Source: Bremia lactucae
Lineage: Eukaryota > Oomycota > Peronosporomycetes > Peronosporales > Peronosporaceae
Assembly: GCF_004359215.1 (NCBI RefSeq)
Contig: NW_027152022.1
Span: 156,778 to 187,753 of the forward strand
Direction of reading: 5' to 3'
Length of the DNA stretch: 30,976 bases
The notes beneath the pieces were generated by a model. It was given only the letters and a program-made list of their open reading frames with translations. It was not told where the DNA came from and did no database searches. Each line of letters starts with the position of its first letter. Positions within the stretch are counted from its first letter, which is position 1. Positions 17,553-27,085 of the stretch are shown one piece after another. Made by a program: the position numbers and the translations under genes.

Positions 17553-18397
17553 AGAGGCGACTCGATCATGCTGCTCGTAGTCATCCTCGCTGCGCCAGTG
17601 GACATTGTTGGCCCCGCGTCCACGACTATTGCCGCCGCGTCTTGGGCCCTTGTTCTCAGCTTTTTGTTTGGTCCAGCACCGTTCTGCCGTTTGCCCCAAT
17701 TTTCCGCAGTACGTGCAGTGGTACTGTTCACGCTCGACACTGAACGCCTTGGTCGCGTCTTCAGTCTTGATTACTGTAGTCTTTGCACCTCGCCGCTTGA
17801 TATGCTCGTTAGTAAGCACCTTGCCGACGTCCCGTGATCGAAGCTCCGCGCTGTTCATCTCCAAGTTGAGCACGACATTCTCGTAGCTCTTGGGCAGGCT
17901 GCGCAGTAAGCAAATCGCGACATCCTCGTCCTTCATCTTGGCGCCGATGCTTGAGAGGTTTGCGCTGATGTTGAGAAGCTTGTTGCAACGATGAAAAACA
18001 TTGCCGTCTTCCGACAATTCCATACTAAAGAGCTGACGCTTCAAGAGATAATGTTCCGCCTTCTGCGACCCGCCTTCTGCGACCCGCCGTATAGTGTCTT
18101 GATACGCGCCCACGCAACCCAAGCTTCCTCGCAGTCGTCAACTACGTGATGATAGTCTGCGTCTATATGTAAACGCATAGGACCGAACTCGACGTTGCTT
18201 GTCTTGACGTAGTCCTCCAAGGCGCGCGAGTCCGCAAACGTCGGCGACATCTCTCGATTTACGATGTGCCACGTCGACTTGGTGAGGAACACGCCACGCA
18301 TGTAGCGACTCCAAGTCGCTTAGTTTTCTCCATTAAATCGATCAATAGAGACCTTGGCCGAGGGATCTTGTGAAGAGGACATGGCGCTTGGGCTCAT
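17553..18397 (-). pseudogene. gag: Copia-2a Gag, broken
   Basis: The start ATG (18397-18395) lies in the primer site, giving MSPSAMSSSQD and then a TAA where Copia-2b has Tyr in NYATW. After it come [18 protein letters not shown] and [33 protein letters not shown] (18301-18041). An exact 14-bp tandem duplication (18057-18084) shifts the frame. The second part (18122 down) reads [34 protein letters not shown] and the CCHC knuckle [14 protein letters not shown], in which the expected His is Gln. An RG-rich stretch [10 protein letters not shown] and HDRVAS follow. UBN2-type copia Gag of a second family. Confidence 0.87.
18057..18084. repeat. 14-bp exact tandem duplication in Copia-2a gag
   Basis: CGCCTTCTGCGACC occurs twice in a row and partly a third time. 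It causes the gag frameshift after GGSQKA. Confidence 0.88.
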
Positions 18398-18401
18398 AAT
18401 C
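18386..18401 (-). other. Primer binding site of Copia-2a
   Basis: The minus strand reads GATTATGAGCCCAAGC directly after the LTR end CAACA. It is the same half initiator-tRNA-Met site as Copia-1 with one change. Confidence 0.78.
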
Positions 18402-18661
18402 TGTTGATTGCTGAAGCCGGAGAAAGCGAAGAAGAAAGACAGCGAAGCGAAGAGTCTGCTGTTGAGGCGAAGACACTTGAGCCGAAGAAAGAATATTTGG
18501 AAGTGATTGATTTATTGAGGCTTACACTTCTGGTTCTCATAACCACTCAATTCTACATACTAAGGATTAACTATACTATAGTATAAGTAACAACTATGTT
18601 TAACCGCGGTTTGAATTGAACCGGTTTGGGTATGTACATTACCTGAAACCCACAAACCTCA
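18402..18661 (-). repeat. 5' LTR of Copia-2a (260 bp)
   Basis: The minus strand starts TGAGGTTTGTGGG and ends CAATCAACA, so it has standard TG and CA ends. It contains AACCGCGGTT and the 14-bp palindrome TATACTATAGTATA (18572-18585). Confidence 0.9.
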
Positions 18662-20205
18662 AAAGGATTCACTGCAAAAGAATGAGACTTGGACGCTTGT
18701 GCCTCTGCCGAAAGGACGTAAGGCAATAGGCAATCGATGGGTGTTTCGCGTCAAGGAAAACCAAGATGGTGAAGTCGAGCGATACAAGGCGCGTCTAGTG
18801 GCGAAAGGTTTCGCCCAAAAGTTTGGCATCGACTATGAAGAAACGTTTGCGCCGGTAGCAAAGTTTACATCGATTCGGATTTTGCTCAGTTTGGCTGCCA
18901 AGTACGGACTCACAGAATGGATGTGAAGACGGCGTTTCTTAATGGTCGACTGGACGAAGATATTTACATGGCACAGCCGGATGGCTTCAGTGATACAGCC
19001 AATCCAGATTACGTGTGCAAGCTACAACGATCACTGTATGAACTGAAACAGTCACCACGCATGTCGAACAACACCATTGACGATTTCATGCTTGGTCTTA
19101 AGTTCAAGAAGTGTGATTCCGATCACTGTGTTTACATGAAACGAGATGATCAAGACATGATCTTCGTTGCGCTCTACGTCGATGACCTGATTCTGGCAAG
19201 CAGTACCAGCAAGATGCTTCAAGAAACCAAGCAAGCGCTGAATCGCCGATTCGAAATGACAGATATGGGTCAGCTCAAGTATTTTCTTGGAATTGAAATT
19301 GATCAAGATTTCAAGACTGAAACACTGACGATACGGCAGACGAAGTTTGCAAGTGATATTCTGACCAAATTTAACTTGGAAATTGGCAAGCCTGTCAGGA
19401 CGCCTCAGGATCCAGGTCTCAAGCTGACTAAGTCCATGTGTGAAGGTGGATGCGAGCACAGCAAGACTATGGTCAGTGTGCCGTATAAAAATGCTGTTGG
19501 CTGCCTAATGTACCTTATGGTCGGCACACGCCCGGATATCGCAGCAGAAGTTGGGGTGCTTAGCCAATTCGCGGCAGACCCATGTCCGACACATTGGCAA
19601 GCTTTAAAAAGGGTCTTCAGGTATATACAAGGCACAAGGGCGCACGGCATCGAGTTTCAAGCATCAAGTCAGGATGGACTGCAAGGATTTTCAGATGCGG
19701 ACTGGGCCGGAGACACGATGTCGCGAAGAAGTACAAGCGGCTACGCCTTTATGATGAGCGGCGGATGTGTTAGCTGGAAGAGCAAGAAACAACCACGGGA
19801 GCACTGTCGTCAACGATAGCCGAGTACATGGCGCTCTCAGAAGCGACACAGGAGGCAGTGTGGCTTAAGACCTTTCTGATTGAGCTTGGTGAGATGCATA
19901 AGAATGATGCGATCAAGATCTATGAAGATAATCAAGGCTCAATTGCACTGGCCAAGAATCCACAGTTTCATAAGAGGACCAAGCATATCGACATTCGCTA
20001 TCACTTCGTACGCGAAAAGGTTGAAGATGGCCAAGTTGTCTTGGAATACATTTCGACGACCAACATGCTAGCGGACCTCATGACAAAGCCAATTCCTGCG
20101 ACTCAGTTTTGTGTGCTTCGAAACAAGCTTGGTGTACAAGGACCAGAAGCTGCCGAGTCGAGTGGGAGTGTTGTCAAGGATGCGCCTCGACATGCACAAG
20201 ACTAA
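18662..20205 (+). pseudogene. pol: El-3 reverse transcriptase and RNase H, lightly broken
   Basis: The 3' half of a Copia-1 pol. It starts at [20 protein letters not shown], immediately after Copia-2a, so the 5' part of El-3 is gone. RT motifs: [60 protein letters not shown] and MTDMGQLKYFLGIEI. RNase H: FSDADWAGD, MALSEATQEAVWLK, YEDNQGSIALAKNPQFHKR and HIDIRYHFVREKV. A small deletion near 18913 removes the His-Gln before MDV, and a loss near 19790 shifts SKKQRTVALSS. The end ESSGSVVKDAPRHAQD runs into the LTR. Confidence 0.9.
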
Positions 20206-20496
20206 CCGGTAAAGTACCGGTGGATCATCGACATGCACGACAGCGACATCTGCATGCGACAGCACAACAGATGGTTTCGCGAACGTTCGATGATCGACTT
20301 CAAGATGCGCAAATAAACATGTTCAAGATGGGACCTCCACGTGGTAGAAGCTAATTGGCTAGAATAAATGAAGCCGGTAGGTAAATCCAGTAGAGTATCC
20401 AGTAGGCTTAGAGGTAGCAAACGGTTTGCGAACTAAGGACCTTTAATATATTTACTTTGCTTTTTGCCAACTAGTGCTCACTTGACCTTTACTTTA
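20169..20496 (+). repeat. Copia-1 LTR shared by El-3 and El-4 (328 bp)
   Basis: It starts TGTTGTCAAGG after the tract GAGTGGGAG and ends TTACTTTA before a primer site. It is a longer LTR subtype without TGACGTCA or HSE motifs, but with ATTGGCTAGAA, TTAATATATTTACTTTGC and a CTTTTTGC variant of the FPR. Coding sequence lies on both sides: pol of El-3 upstream and gag of El-4 downstream. Confidence 0.88.
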
Positions 20497-20512
20497 GGTT
20501 ATGAGCCAAAGC
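20497..20512 (+). other. Primer binding site of El-4
   Basis: GGTTATGAGCCAAAGC follows the LTR directly. It is the common site with one C to A change. The gag ATG starts at 20501. Confidence 0.78.
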
Positions 20513-21282
20513 TCGTTTAACTCTGCCTCCACCGCCATCAACTCTGCATCTGCTGCCATGGAATCGTCAACGACCCGAATCAACAAATTCGACGGGACCA
20601 ATTTTCATGCGTGGAAGTTCAAGATGCAGATGGTGCTTGAAGAGCGTGACCTATGGGAGGTCGTCTGTGGTGAAGTCAAGTTCGAGGACTGCAAATCAGC
20701 ACTTGATCAGTCGACGTACAAGCGGAAGTCTCGCAAGGCGATGGCTGCGATTTGTCTGTCGATGAAAGACTCGCAGCTGCCGTTGGTTAGCTCGGCTAGT
20801 GGGGCATTTGATGCATGGTCAAAGCTAGAAGATCACTTCGAGAAGAAGAGCCTCGCGAACAAGCTCTTTCTTCGTCGGCGTTTCTTTACGGCTATGATGG
20901 AAGAAGGTGATGATGTGCTCTCGCATATTAACAAGCTCAAGACACTGGGGAGCAACTCGACGCAGTCGGCGCTCCGGTCAGTGGAGATGACTTGGTGATC
21001 ACGCTTCTTGGGAGTCTAAGCGAGTCGTATCAGTTTCTAATTACGGCGTTGGAGTCGCGTGCCGACACGCTGATATGGGAACTCGTAACGTCTCGGCTAC
21101 TCCACGAGGATATGAAGCGCAAGGAGCAAGGCGGCGATGGAGCCGTAGTTGGCCAAGCTTTCATGACAAGTGATAAGAAGCGCAATGGACGGCCAGCGAA
21201 GAAGACTGGCGCGTGCAACTATTGCGGCAAAACGGGTCATTGGATTGCGGAATGTCCCTCACGCATTCAAGACAACAACTAA
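20501..21282 (+). pseudogene. gag: El-4 Gag, one frameshift
   Basis: It starts MSQSSFNSAS, then TTRINKFDGTNFHAWKFKM, WEVVCGEVKFEDC and FDAWSKLEDHFEKKSLANK, FLRRRFFTAMM, SHINKLKTL. One base is lost at about 20948 (CTGGGGAGC against CTGGCGGAGC), so the first frame ends at 20998. The second frame (20992-21282) resumes with LLGSLSESYQFLITALESR and the CCHC knuckle [14 protein letters not shown]. It ends SRIQDNN at a TAA made by the junction with U4. Otherwise it is close to El-1 Gag. Confidence 0.87.
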
Positions 21283-22528
21283 GTACCAAGATAAAACTCC
21301 GTTCGAGATCGTCAACGAATTTCGACCAAGCGTCAAACCCATGCGAGTTTTCGGCTGCCGTGCTTTCGTGCTGACCTTCAAGGAAAAGAGATCAAAATGG
21401 GATCCGAAGGCTCGTGAAGGACTGTTCATAGGGTACGAAGAAGCATCGAAGGCGTACCGCATTTACGACATTGAAGCGGATCAAGTGGTAATATCTCGCG
21501 ATGTCACATTCGACGAATCAATGTTTGGTTTCTCAACGACCAAGAACATGTCCGGAATGTGGGCAATTGACAGCGGTGCGACGCATCATCACACCAGCTA
21601 CGAAAAGTCCAAGTTCGAAGTTCTGGACGAATACAATGAAAGTGAAGTGCTGGTTGCAGATGGGAACAAAGCTGCTATCAAAGGCGTCGGGACTATCATC
21701 GAAATGGTGGTATGCCTAACGGTGAAGATCGTAAAATTGAGATTAAGAACGCGCTTTTCGTCCCAGACATGAACAAGACCCTACTGTCAATACCGCAAAT
21801 CAACAAAGCGGCAAGTTTAAAGTGGTGTTTGATGGTGCCAAAATGGAGATCTCGCGCAAAGACCCAGAGCAAGTGGTGGCGATGGCAGATCTTGCGGATG
21901 GACTCTACTGGCTTCGGACATCTCACCGATCGGTGAATGCTGCATCACGATCAAGAGTCGAAGATCTTCATGGCACGCATGGGCAACGCACCATTTGAGG
22001 TGTCTTGTGCAAAATGATCTCCGAGGTAATGATCAAGGATGCTAAGATGCCAGCAAAACCGAACAGATCAAGTATATGTCACGGGTGTCAAGAAGGGAAA
22101 ATGGTACAGCGACCGTTTCCAAGCAAATCGAACAAGCGCCACTACGATCCGTTTGAGCTTCTACAAATCGACACTTGCGGACCAATGGAAGTCGAATCGC
22201 TGGGTGAGAGCAAGTACTTACTACTATTCGTTGATGAAGGCAGCGGATGCATGAAGGGCTTCAGTCTGCGCGCCAAGTCCGATAGTGAAGAGTGCATCAA
22301 AAGGCACACCAATGCGGTGCAGACGCAGTTTGACTTCAAGGTCAAGTTCATTTGATATGATGGTGCACGAGAATTTGCGACGACTTTGATTAGAGTGTTC
22401 TACGATGACCAAGGAATTGAGCGCAAATTACTGTTCCGTATGCGCATCAGACGGATGGCACGGCAGAACGGGCAATCCGGACTATCGTAACGATCGGCCG
22501 CAGCATGCTCCACTACGCCAAATTAGAC
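21283..22528 (+). pseudogene. Rearranged protease-integrase unit, copy U4
   Basis: It starts at GTACCAAGATAAAACTCCG, inside the integrase C-terminal region, and keeps the [20 protein letters not shown] frame that U1-U3 have lost. It then reads [20 protein letters not shown] into [11 protein letters not shown], the same fusion as the others. Its private lesions are base losses near 21711 and 21806, a one-base gain near 21972 and a two-base gain near 21999. It shares the TGA (22353-22355), the core frameshift near 22428 and MGN in the zinc motif. It stops at SMLHYAKLD against the N at 22529. Confidence 0.84.
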
Positions 22529-22529
22529 N
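22529..22529. other. Single N at an integrase-to-RT junction
   Basis: The base before it belongs to integrase (AKLD) and the base after it to RT ([12 protein letters not shown]). About 900 bases of native pol are absent. A single N at exactly this place suggests an assembly or polishing join. Confidence 0.9.
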
Positions 22530-23963
22530 TATGGAGTCGACTACGAGGAGACATTTGCGCCAGTGGCGAAGTTTACTTCGACTCGTTTTGTGCTGGGTAT
22601 GGCTGCCAAGTACGGTTTGATGCTGCACCAAATGGACGTGAAGACTGCATTTCTGAATGGGAGTTCTGGATGAAGAAATATACATGCAGCAGCCCGAAGG
22701 ATTTGTCAGCGTGGACAACCCGGACCATGTGCGCAAGCTCAAGCGGTCGCTTCATGGTCTCAAGCAGTCGCCACGCATGTGGAACCACACTATTGACAAA
22801 TTCGTGATCAAGATGAATTTCCACAAGTGCGAGTCCGATCACTGCGTCTTCATCAAGCACACAAACGGTGACATGATTATTGTCGTGCTTTACGTGGACG
22901 ATCTCATCATCGCAAGTAGTGAAGACTCGTTGTTAGTATCGACCAAGCGTGCACCGATCAATTTGAATGAGTGTTTTTGATGAACTTAAGTATTTTTTCG
23001 GCATGAAAATTGGACAAGATCAAGTATCCGGTCAAGTCACTATTCGACAGACCAAGATTCTTAAGTCAGTGTTGAACAAGTTCGGCATGCAAGATAGCAA
23101 GCCTGTGAAGACGCCTCAAGATTCAGGGGGACTTAAGTTGACAAGGAACATGTATGAGGGTGGTTGCAAGCATGAAGATACGATGACAAATGTGCCGTAC
23201 CGAAGCTGTGTTGGTGGCATTATGTACTAGATGGTTGCAACTCGTCCGGACCTTGGTGCTGCTGTAGGATTTTTAAGCCAGTTTGCCCCTGACCCATGTC
23301 CAATACATTTGCAAGCCCTCAAGCGTGTACTGCGTTCCCTCGATGCGACGCCAACTCACGGACTTCAGGTTTTGCAAAGCGGATCAAACAAGTTTACTTG
23401 GTCATTCCGACGCAGACTGGGCTGGAGACATTGAGTCTCGCAGAAGTATAATTGGCTATGTCCTTACGATAGATAATGGATTCATCAGTTGGCGAAGCAA
23501 GAAGCAAAGGACCGTAGCGATCTTTCAACGGAAGCTGAATGCATGGCACTATCAGATGCCGCGCAAGAAGCAGTTTCGCTTAAAGTTTTTTTGCGGGAAC
23601 TTGGTGAGATGACAATGGATGAATCAGTCAAGATATTCGAGGACAATCAAGGCTCGATCGCATTGGACAAGAATCCGGAGTTTCACAAGCGCACAAAACA
23701 TATCGACATTCGTTACCACTGTGTGAGAAAAGGTTGAAGACGTTGAAGTAAATCTCGAGTACTGCCTGACGCAAGATATGCTGGTCGGCATGATGACGAA
23801 GCCAATTGTCGCCGCACCGTTCAAGTATCTGCGCACCAAGCTTGGAATAGAGGGTGTCACCGCTATAGAGTCGAGTGCAAGTGTTGCAGATAGACACCTC
23901 GAGCGGCTAAGTTGCGCACAAGATGCTGTAGACAAGGATGCGCCTAGAAGTGCGCAAGACTAA
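22530..23963 (+). pseudogene. pol: El-4 reverse transcriptase and RNase H, broken
   Basis: RT pieces: [28 protein letters not shown], a frameshift near 22660, then [38 protein letters not shown] and [11 protein letters not shown] with an intact YVDD. Further breaks fall near 22955 and 23130, a TAG at 23227-23230, and others near 23390 and 23505. RNase H pieces: SDADWAGDIESRRS, FEDNQGSIALDKNPEFHKR and HIDIRYHCV. The C-terminus MLVGMMTKPIVAAPF to CAQDAVDKDAPRSAQD is longer than in El-3 and overlaps the LTR by about 80 bases. Confidence 0.87.
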
Positions 23964-24155
23964 CCGGTATGTTCCGGTTGATCATCGACATCGCGCAACA
24001 GCGATCATCTACATGCGACAGCACAACAGATGGTTATGCGAACGTTCAATGATCTACTGTGAGATGGGCAAATGATTACATACAAGATGGGACCTCCAGG
24101 TGGCAGAAGTTGATTGGCTAGAAGGGATGTGCCATCTAGTGCTCAATTCACCTTA
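23882..24155 (+). repeat. 3' LTR of El-4 (about 274 bp)
   Basis: It starts TGTTGCAGATAG and shares blocks with 20169-20496: AGACTAACCGGTA, GATCATCGACAT, CGACAGCACAACAGATGGTT, CAAGATGGGACCTCCA. An internal deletion removes the AGGTAGC to TATA stretch, so no core promoter remains. The right end (TTCACCTTA) is approximate. Confidence 0.75.
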
Positions 24156-24513
24156 AACAACGTTATCGTGTGTTTGACGTCGATGCAGAGAAATTTATAT
24201 TAACTTCGATGAGTCCATTTTCGGGTTTCTTTTGATTAGATTGGATGAAGATGTCGATGATTTGGAATGTGAAGTTCTCGAAATTGATGGCTGTGCTGCC
24301 CAGCAATGGAGTACAAGTGACAGGAAACGCACAAGTGAAAAGAGAAATTTATCCAGAAATCACGTGCTGTTCGACACAAAAATGGTCTTGAAAAAGCAAA
24401 TGGAAGACGTTAATGAAATTACTGATCGCCAAGATGACGAAGCTGCTTCTCCTCATTTTTGGCGTGCAAGTGCTAATCCCCGATCGACTTTATTAAGGGT
24501 TATGGGCTTCAGA
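24156..24513 (+). pseudogene. Copia integrase C-terminus/linker fragment
   Basis: The first frame reads RYRVFDVDAEKFILTS (about 24163-24212), the tail of a copia integrase (compare [16 protein letters not shown] in U). The next frame (24232-24516) reads IRLDEDVDDLECEVLEIDG, SDRKRTSEKRN and ends SPHFWRASANP, matching the acidic linker before RT in copia elements. Two frames and a TGA between them show it is broken. It looks like an orphan gene but is not one. Confidence 0.65.
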
Positions 24514-24761
24514 TAAGGTACACAACACAAACCGGTCCAATCCAAACCGCGGTTAAACATAGCATTTAGTTATAGTATAGCATAGTTAGTTGAATTATGT
24601 AGAAATGAGTGATTTTAAGAAGTAGAAGTGTAAGCCCCATTAGATCAATCACTTCCAAATATTCCTTCTCCTTCGCAAGTTATAATCATTTCGCAGTGTA
24701 GACTTCTTTCGTTTTCTTCAAGCTTTCACCTCTAACTTCTAGTGCTTGGTACATGTGAACA
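24514..24761 (+). repeat. 5' LTR of Copia-2b (left end lost)
   Basis: It aligns with the Copia-2a LTRs across AAACCGGT, AAACCGCGGTTAAACATAG, TATAGTATAG, ATCAATCACTTCCAAATATTC and ends GTGAACA. The TGAGG start is missing at the junction with the linker fragment. Confidence 0.8.
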
Positions 24762-24777
24762 GGTTATGAGCCCAAGC
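24762..24777 (+). other. Primer binding site of Copia-2b
   Basis: GGTTATGAGCCCAAGC, identical to that of El-1 although the LTR family differs. The gag ATG is at 24766. Confidence 0.8.
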
Positions 24778-25612
24778 ACGATGTCCTCTGCTCAAGATTC
24801 CGCCACCAAGATCTCCATCGACAAATTGGATGGCGACAACTACGCGACATGGAGCTGCTACATGCGTGACGTGTTCCTGACCAAGTCGACGTGGCACGTG
24901 GTCAACCGGAAGAGATCACCCCCACCTTCGCTGATCCTCGCGCCATGGACGAATATGTCAAGGCGAGCTATATCGCCTTCGTGATGTTGCTGCACATGAG
25001 CACGGATTACTATCACGTGGTTGATGACTGCGAAGAAGCATGGGTTGCGTGGGCAAAGTTGAAGACCCTATACGGCGGATCGCAGAAGGCGGGAAGGATC
25101 TCCTTGAAGCGACAGCGTATCAGCATGGAGATAGCGGAAGGCGGCAATATACTTCATCATTGCAATGAAGTCCTCAACATCAGCGCAAAGCTTAAGAGTA
25201 TCGGCGCCAAGATGGAGAACGAGGACGTGGCGATCTGCTTGTTGCGCAGCCTCTCCAAGAGTTGCGAGAGTGTCGTTCTCAACTAGAGATGAGCAGCGCG
25301 GAATTACGATCACAAGACGTGGTGAAAGTGCTGACAAATGAGCACATCAAGAGACAAGGAAACAAGACATCGATGAAGACTGAAGAAGCAATCAAGGCCT
25401 TTAGTACCGAGCGCGATTTTCGTCAGTGTACGTTCTGCGGAAAATTGGGGCACACAGTGGAGAAGTGCTGGACCAAGCAGAAGGAAGACAATCGGGAGCT
25501 CGACGCGGCAGCAATGCTCGTGGACGCGGAGCGAATCAAGTTCAGAGGCAATGCTACAGTGGCAACAGCAACGGCAACTACGATCGTGTGGCGTCTGCTG
25601 TGTCGGTGAAAT
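24766..25612 (+). pseudogene. gag: Copia-2b Gag, broken
   Basis: It reads [40 protein letters not shown] and STWHVVNRK; a frameshift near 24910 follows. It continues as [51 protein letters not shown] and [16 protein letters not shown], stopping at 25285 after one lost base. The last part has [20 protein letters not shown] and the CCHC knuckle [14 protein letters not shown] (25429-25470, all four metal residues present), then an RG-rich tail and [19 protein letters not shown] leading to protease. It is a UBN2-type Gag with three breaks. Confidence 0.85.
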
Positions 25613-25942
25613 GCGGACTTTCAACGACCAAGAACATGTCCGGGATGTGGAATGAAGGTGAAGTGCTGGTCGCAGATGGGAACAAAGCTGCTATCAAAGG
25701 CGTCGGGATAATCATCGAAAAGGTGGTACTGCCTAACGGTGAAGAACGTGAAGTTGAGATCAGGAATGCGCTTTTCGTCCCAGACATGAACAAGAACCTA
25801 CTGTCAATACCGCAAATCAACAAAAGCGGCAAGTTTCAAGTGGTGTTTGGTGGTGCCAAAATGGAGATCTCGCGCAAAGACCCAGAGCAAGCGGTGCCGA
25901 TGGCAGATCTTGCGGATGGACTTCTGGCTTCGCACATCTAAC
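25613..25942 (+). pseudogene. pol: Copia-2b protease remnant without active site
   Basis: [12 protein letters not shown] is joined directly to [19 protein letters not shown]. The 25 residues with Asp-Ser-Gly that units U carry between these points are gone, by an in-frame 75-base deletion at about 25650. The rest ([38 protein letters not shown]) is intact. It ends near LASHI, where gypsy sequence starts. Confidence 0.82.
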
Positions 25943-27085
25943 CGATGGTTCTTACACTTATGCGAAAGCATAAGTTGCACGCAAATCTCAAGAAGTGTAT
26001 ATTCGCTGCAAGCGAAATACCAATTCTTGGGTGCATCGTCGGTAAACACGGCGTGCGCCCTGATCCCGAAAAGATCAAGGCAATTACCGACTGGCCAGTT
26101 CCAGTCGATACCAAGGGACTTAGAAGTTCCTTGGGTTAGCGGCGTACTTGCAAAGTACTCCCGCAATTATGCCGAGATGACAGTTCATCTCTCTCGTCTC
26201 TTGAAAAAAGACGAGAAATGGCTATGGAACGCTGATTGTCAGAGCTCCTTTGAAGGTATTAAGCAAAGCTTGATGCAATCGCCCATCTTGGCGTTGCAGA
26301 TAAGACAGACAATTTCATGTGGTCTGTGACGCCAGCGATTTCGCAATCGGCTGTGCGTTAATGCAACACGATACAGACAGCGCGAAGCGCGTCGTCTGTT
26401 ACCAATCGCGTCAGCTGCAACCAGCTGAACGCAATTACCGAGTGCATGACAAGGAACTCCTTGCAATGTAATATGCACTGGCTAAGTTTAGGGTCTATCT
26501 CCTCGGAGATAGACCGTTCATTGTATATACGGACCATGCGTCATTACGCACGGCCGTAAATAGCCCACACCTCTCGCAAAGAATGGCGAGGTGGCTATCC
26601 TTTATCGCGGAGTATCATTTCTCCGTAGAATATAAACCAGGACGACTTTATGTCGTCGCTGATGCGTTATCACGCCGACTCGATTTCGAGCCGGCTGCGC
26701 ATTCCAACAGTGAAAATAATCCAACTGTTGCAACACTCATTTCAAGTGTTCCGCCATCAACCTTATTTGATGACATAAAGAAAGCCTACACAGAAGATAA
26801 GGATCTTCTGCGTTTAATGGATCATCTGATGAATCCATCCGATAAATCTTTTAAAGATTTACCGGCTTTATATCGATCGTCATCCGATCAATACACAACA
26901 CGCAACGGCTTATTGTACTACACAGCCGTTGCCGGCGACACTCCTCGTGCCGTCGTCCCAACTCACAATGATCTGCGCTTGCGCATCATGTATGAGTGTC
27001 ACGATGCACCAACAAGTGGGCATCGTGGACGTGAGAAAACTTATCTCACAGTAAGCCGCGACTTTTACTGGCCCCGCCATTTGTA
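25943..27085 (+). pseudogene. pol: Ty3/gypsy RT, RNase H and integrase-start fragment
   Basis: It begins inside RT: LTLMRKHKLHANLKKCIFAA, EIPILGCIVGKHGVRPDPEK and IKAITDWPVP. A frameshift at about 26130 precedes KYSRNYAEMTVHLSRLLKKD. RNase H shows CDASDFAIGCALMQHD, YQSRQLQPAERNYRVHDKEL (a TAA follows near 26470) and VYTDHASLRTAV, so the catalytic acids are partly visible. From 26583 a 167-codon open frame reads FIAEYHFSVEYKPGR, VVADALSRR and LRLRIMYECHDAPTSGHRGR, the start of the integrase H2C2 zinc domain, then FYWPRHL and a stop made by the junction at 27085. Both ends are truncated. Confidence 0.88.

Larger units (their letters stand above)
13889..18661 (-). mobile_element. Copia-2a, full-span decayed Ty1/copia element
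   Basis: On the minus strand it has a 5' LTR (18402-18661), primer site, gag, protease, integrase, linker, RT, RNase H, polypurine tract and 3' LTR (13889-14142), 4773 bp in all. Its LTRs differ at many places, so it is older than El-1. Stops, frameshifts and two exact small tandem duplications break its genes. A 209-bp insertion lies between gag and protease. Its flanks do not match: gypsy gag on one side, the RT of El-3 on the other, with no target duplication. Confidence 0.9.
20169..24155 (+). mobile_element. El-4, chimeric Copia-1 element carrying unit U4
   Basis: LTRs of the same subtype (20169-20496 and 23882-24155, sharing CGACAGCACAACAGATGG and GATGGGACCTCCA) enclose a Copia-1 gag, then unit U4 from the other family, a single N, and a Copia-1 RT-RNase H. 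The native protease and integrase are missing. The N at 22529 means the right-hand junction may be an assembly join. Confidence 0.7.
24514..25942 (+). mobile_element. Copia-2b, 5' part of a Copia-2 element
   Basis: LTR, primer site, gag and a deleted protease, cut at about 25942 by gypsy sequence. Its protease flank is nearly identical to units U1-U4, so it is the closest relative in the window that keeps the native gag-to-protease context. Confidence 0.8.

Noticed and set aside
17347..17580. 78-codon plus-strand frame in the 209-bp insertion as a captured gene
   Set aside because: It crosses the insertion border into antisense gag and uses the hairpin as coding. I recognise no domain.
24232..24516. 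Acidic open frame as a possible host or effector gene
   Set aside because: It ends SPHFWRASAN and begins LDEDVDDLE, matching the linker between integrase and RT in copia elements. An integrase tail lies just before it. No signal peptide or RXLR-type motif is visible.
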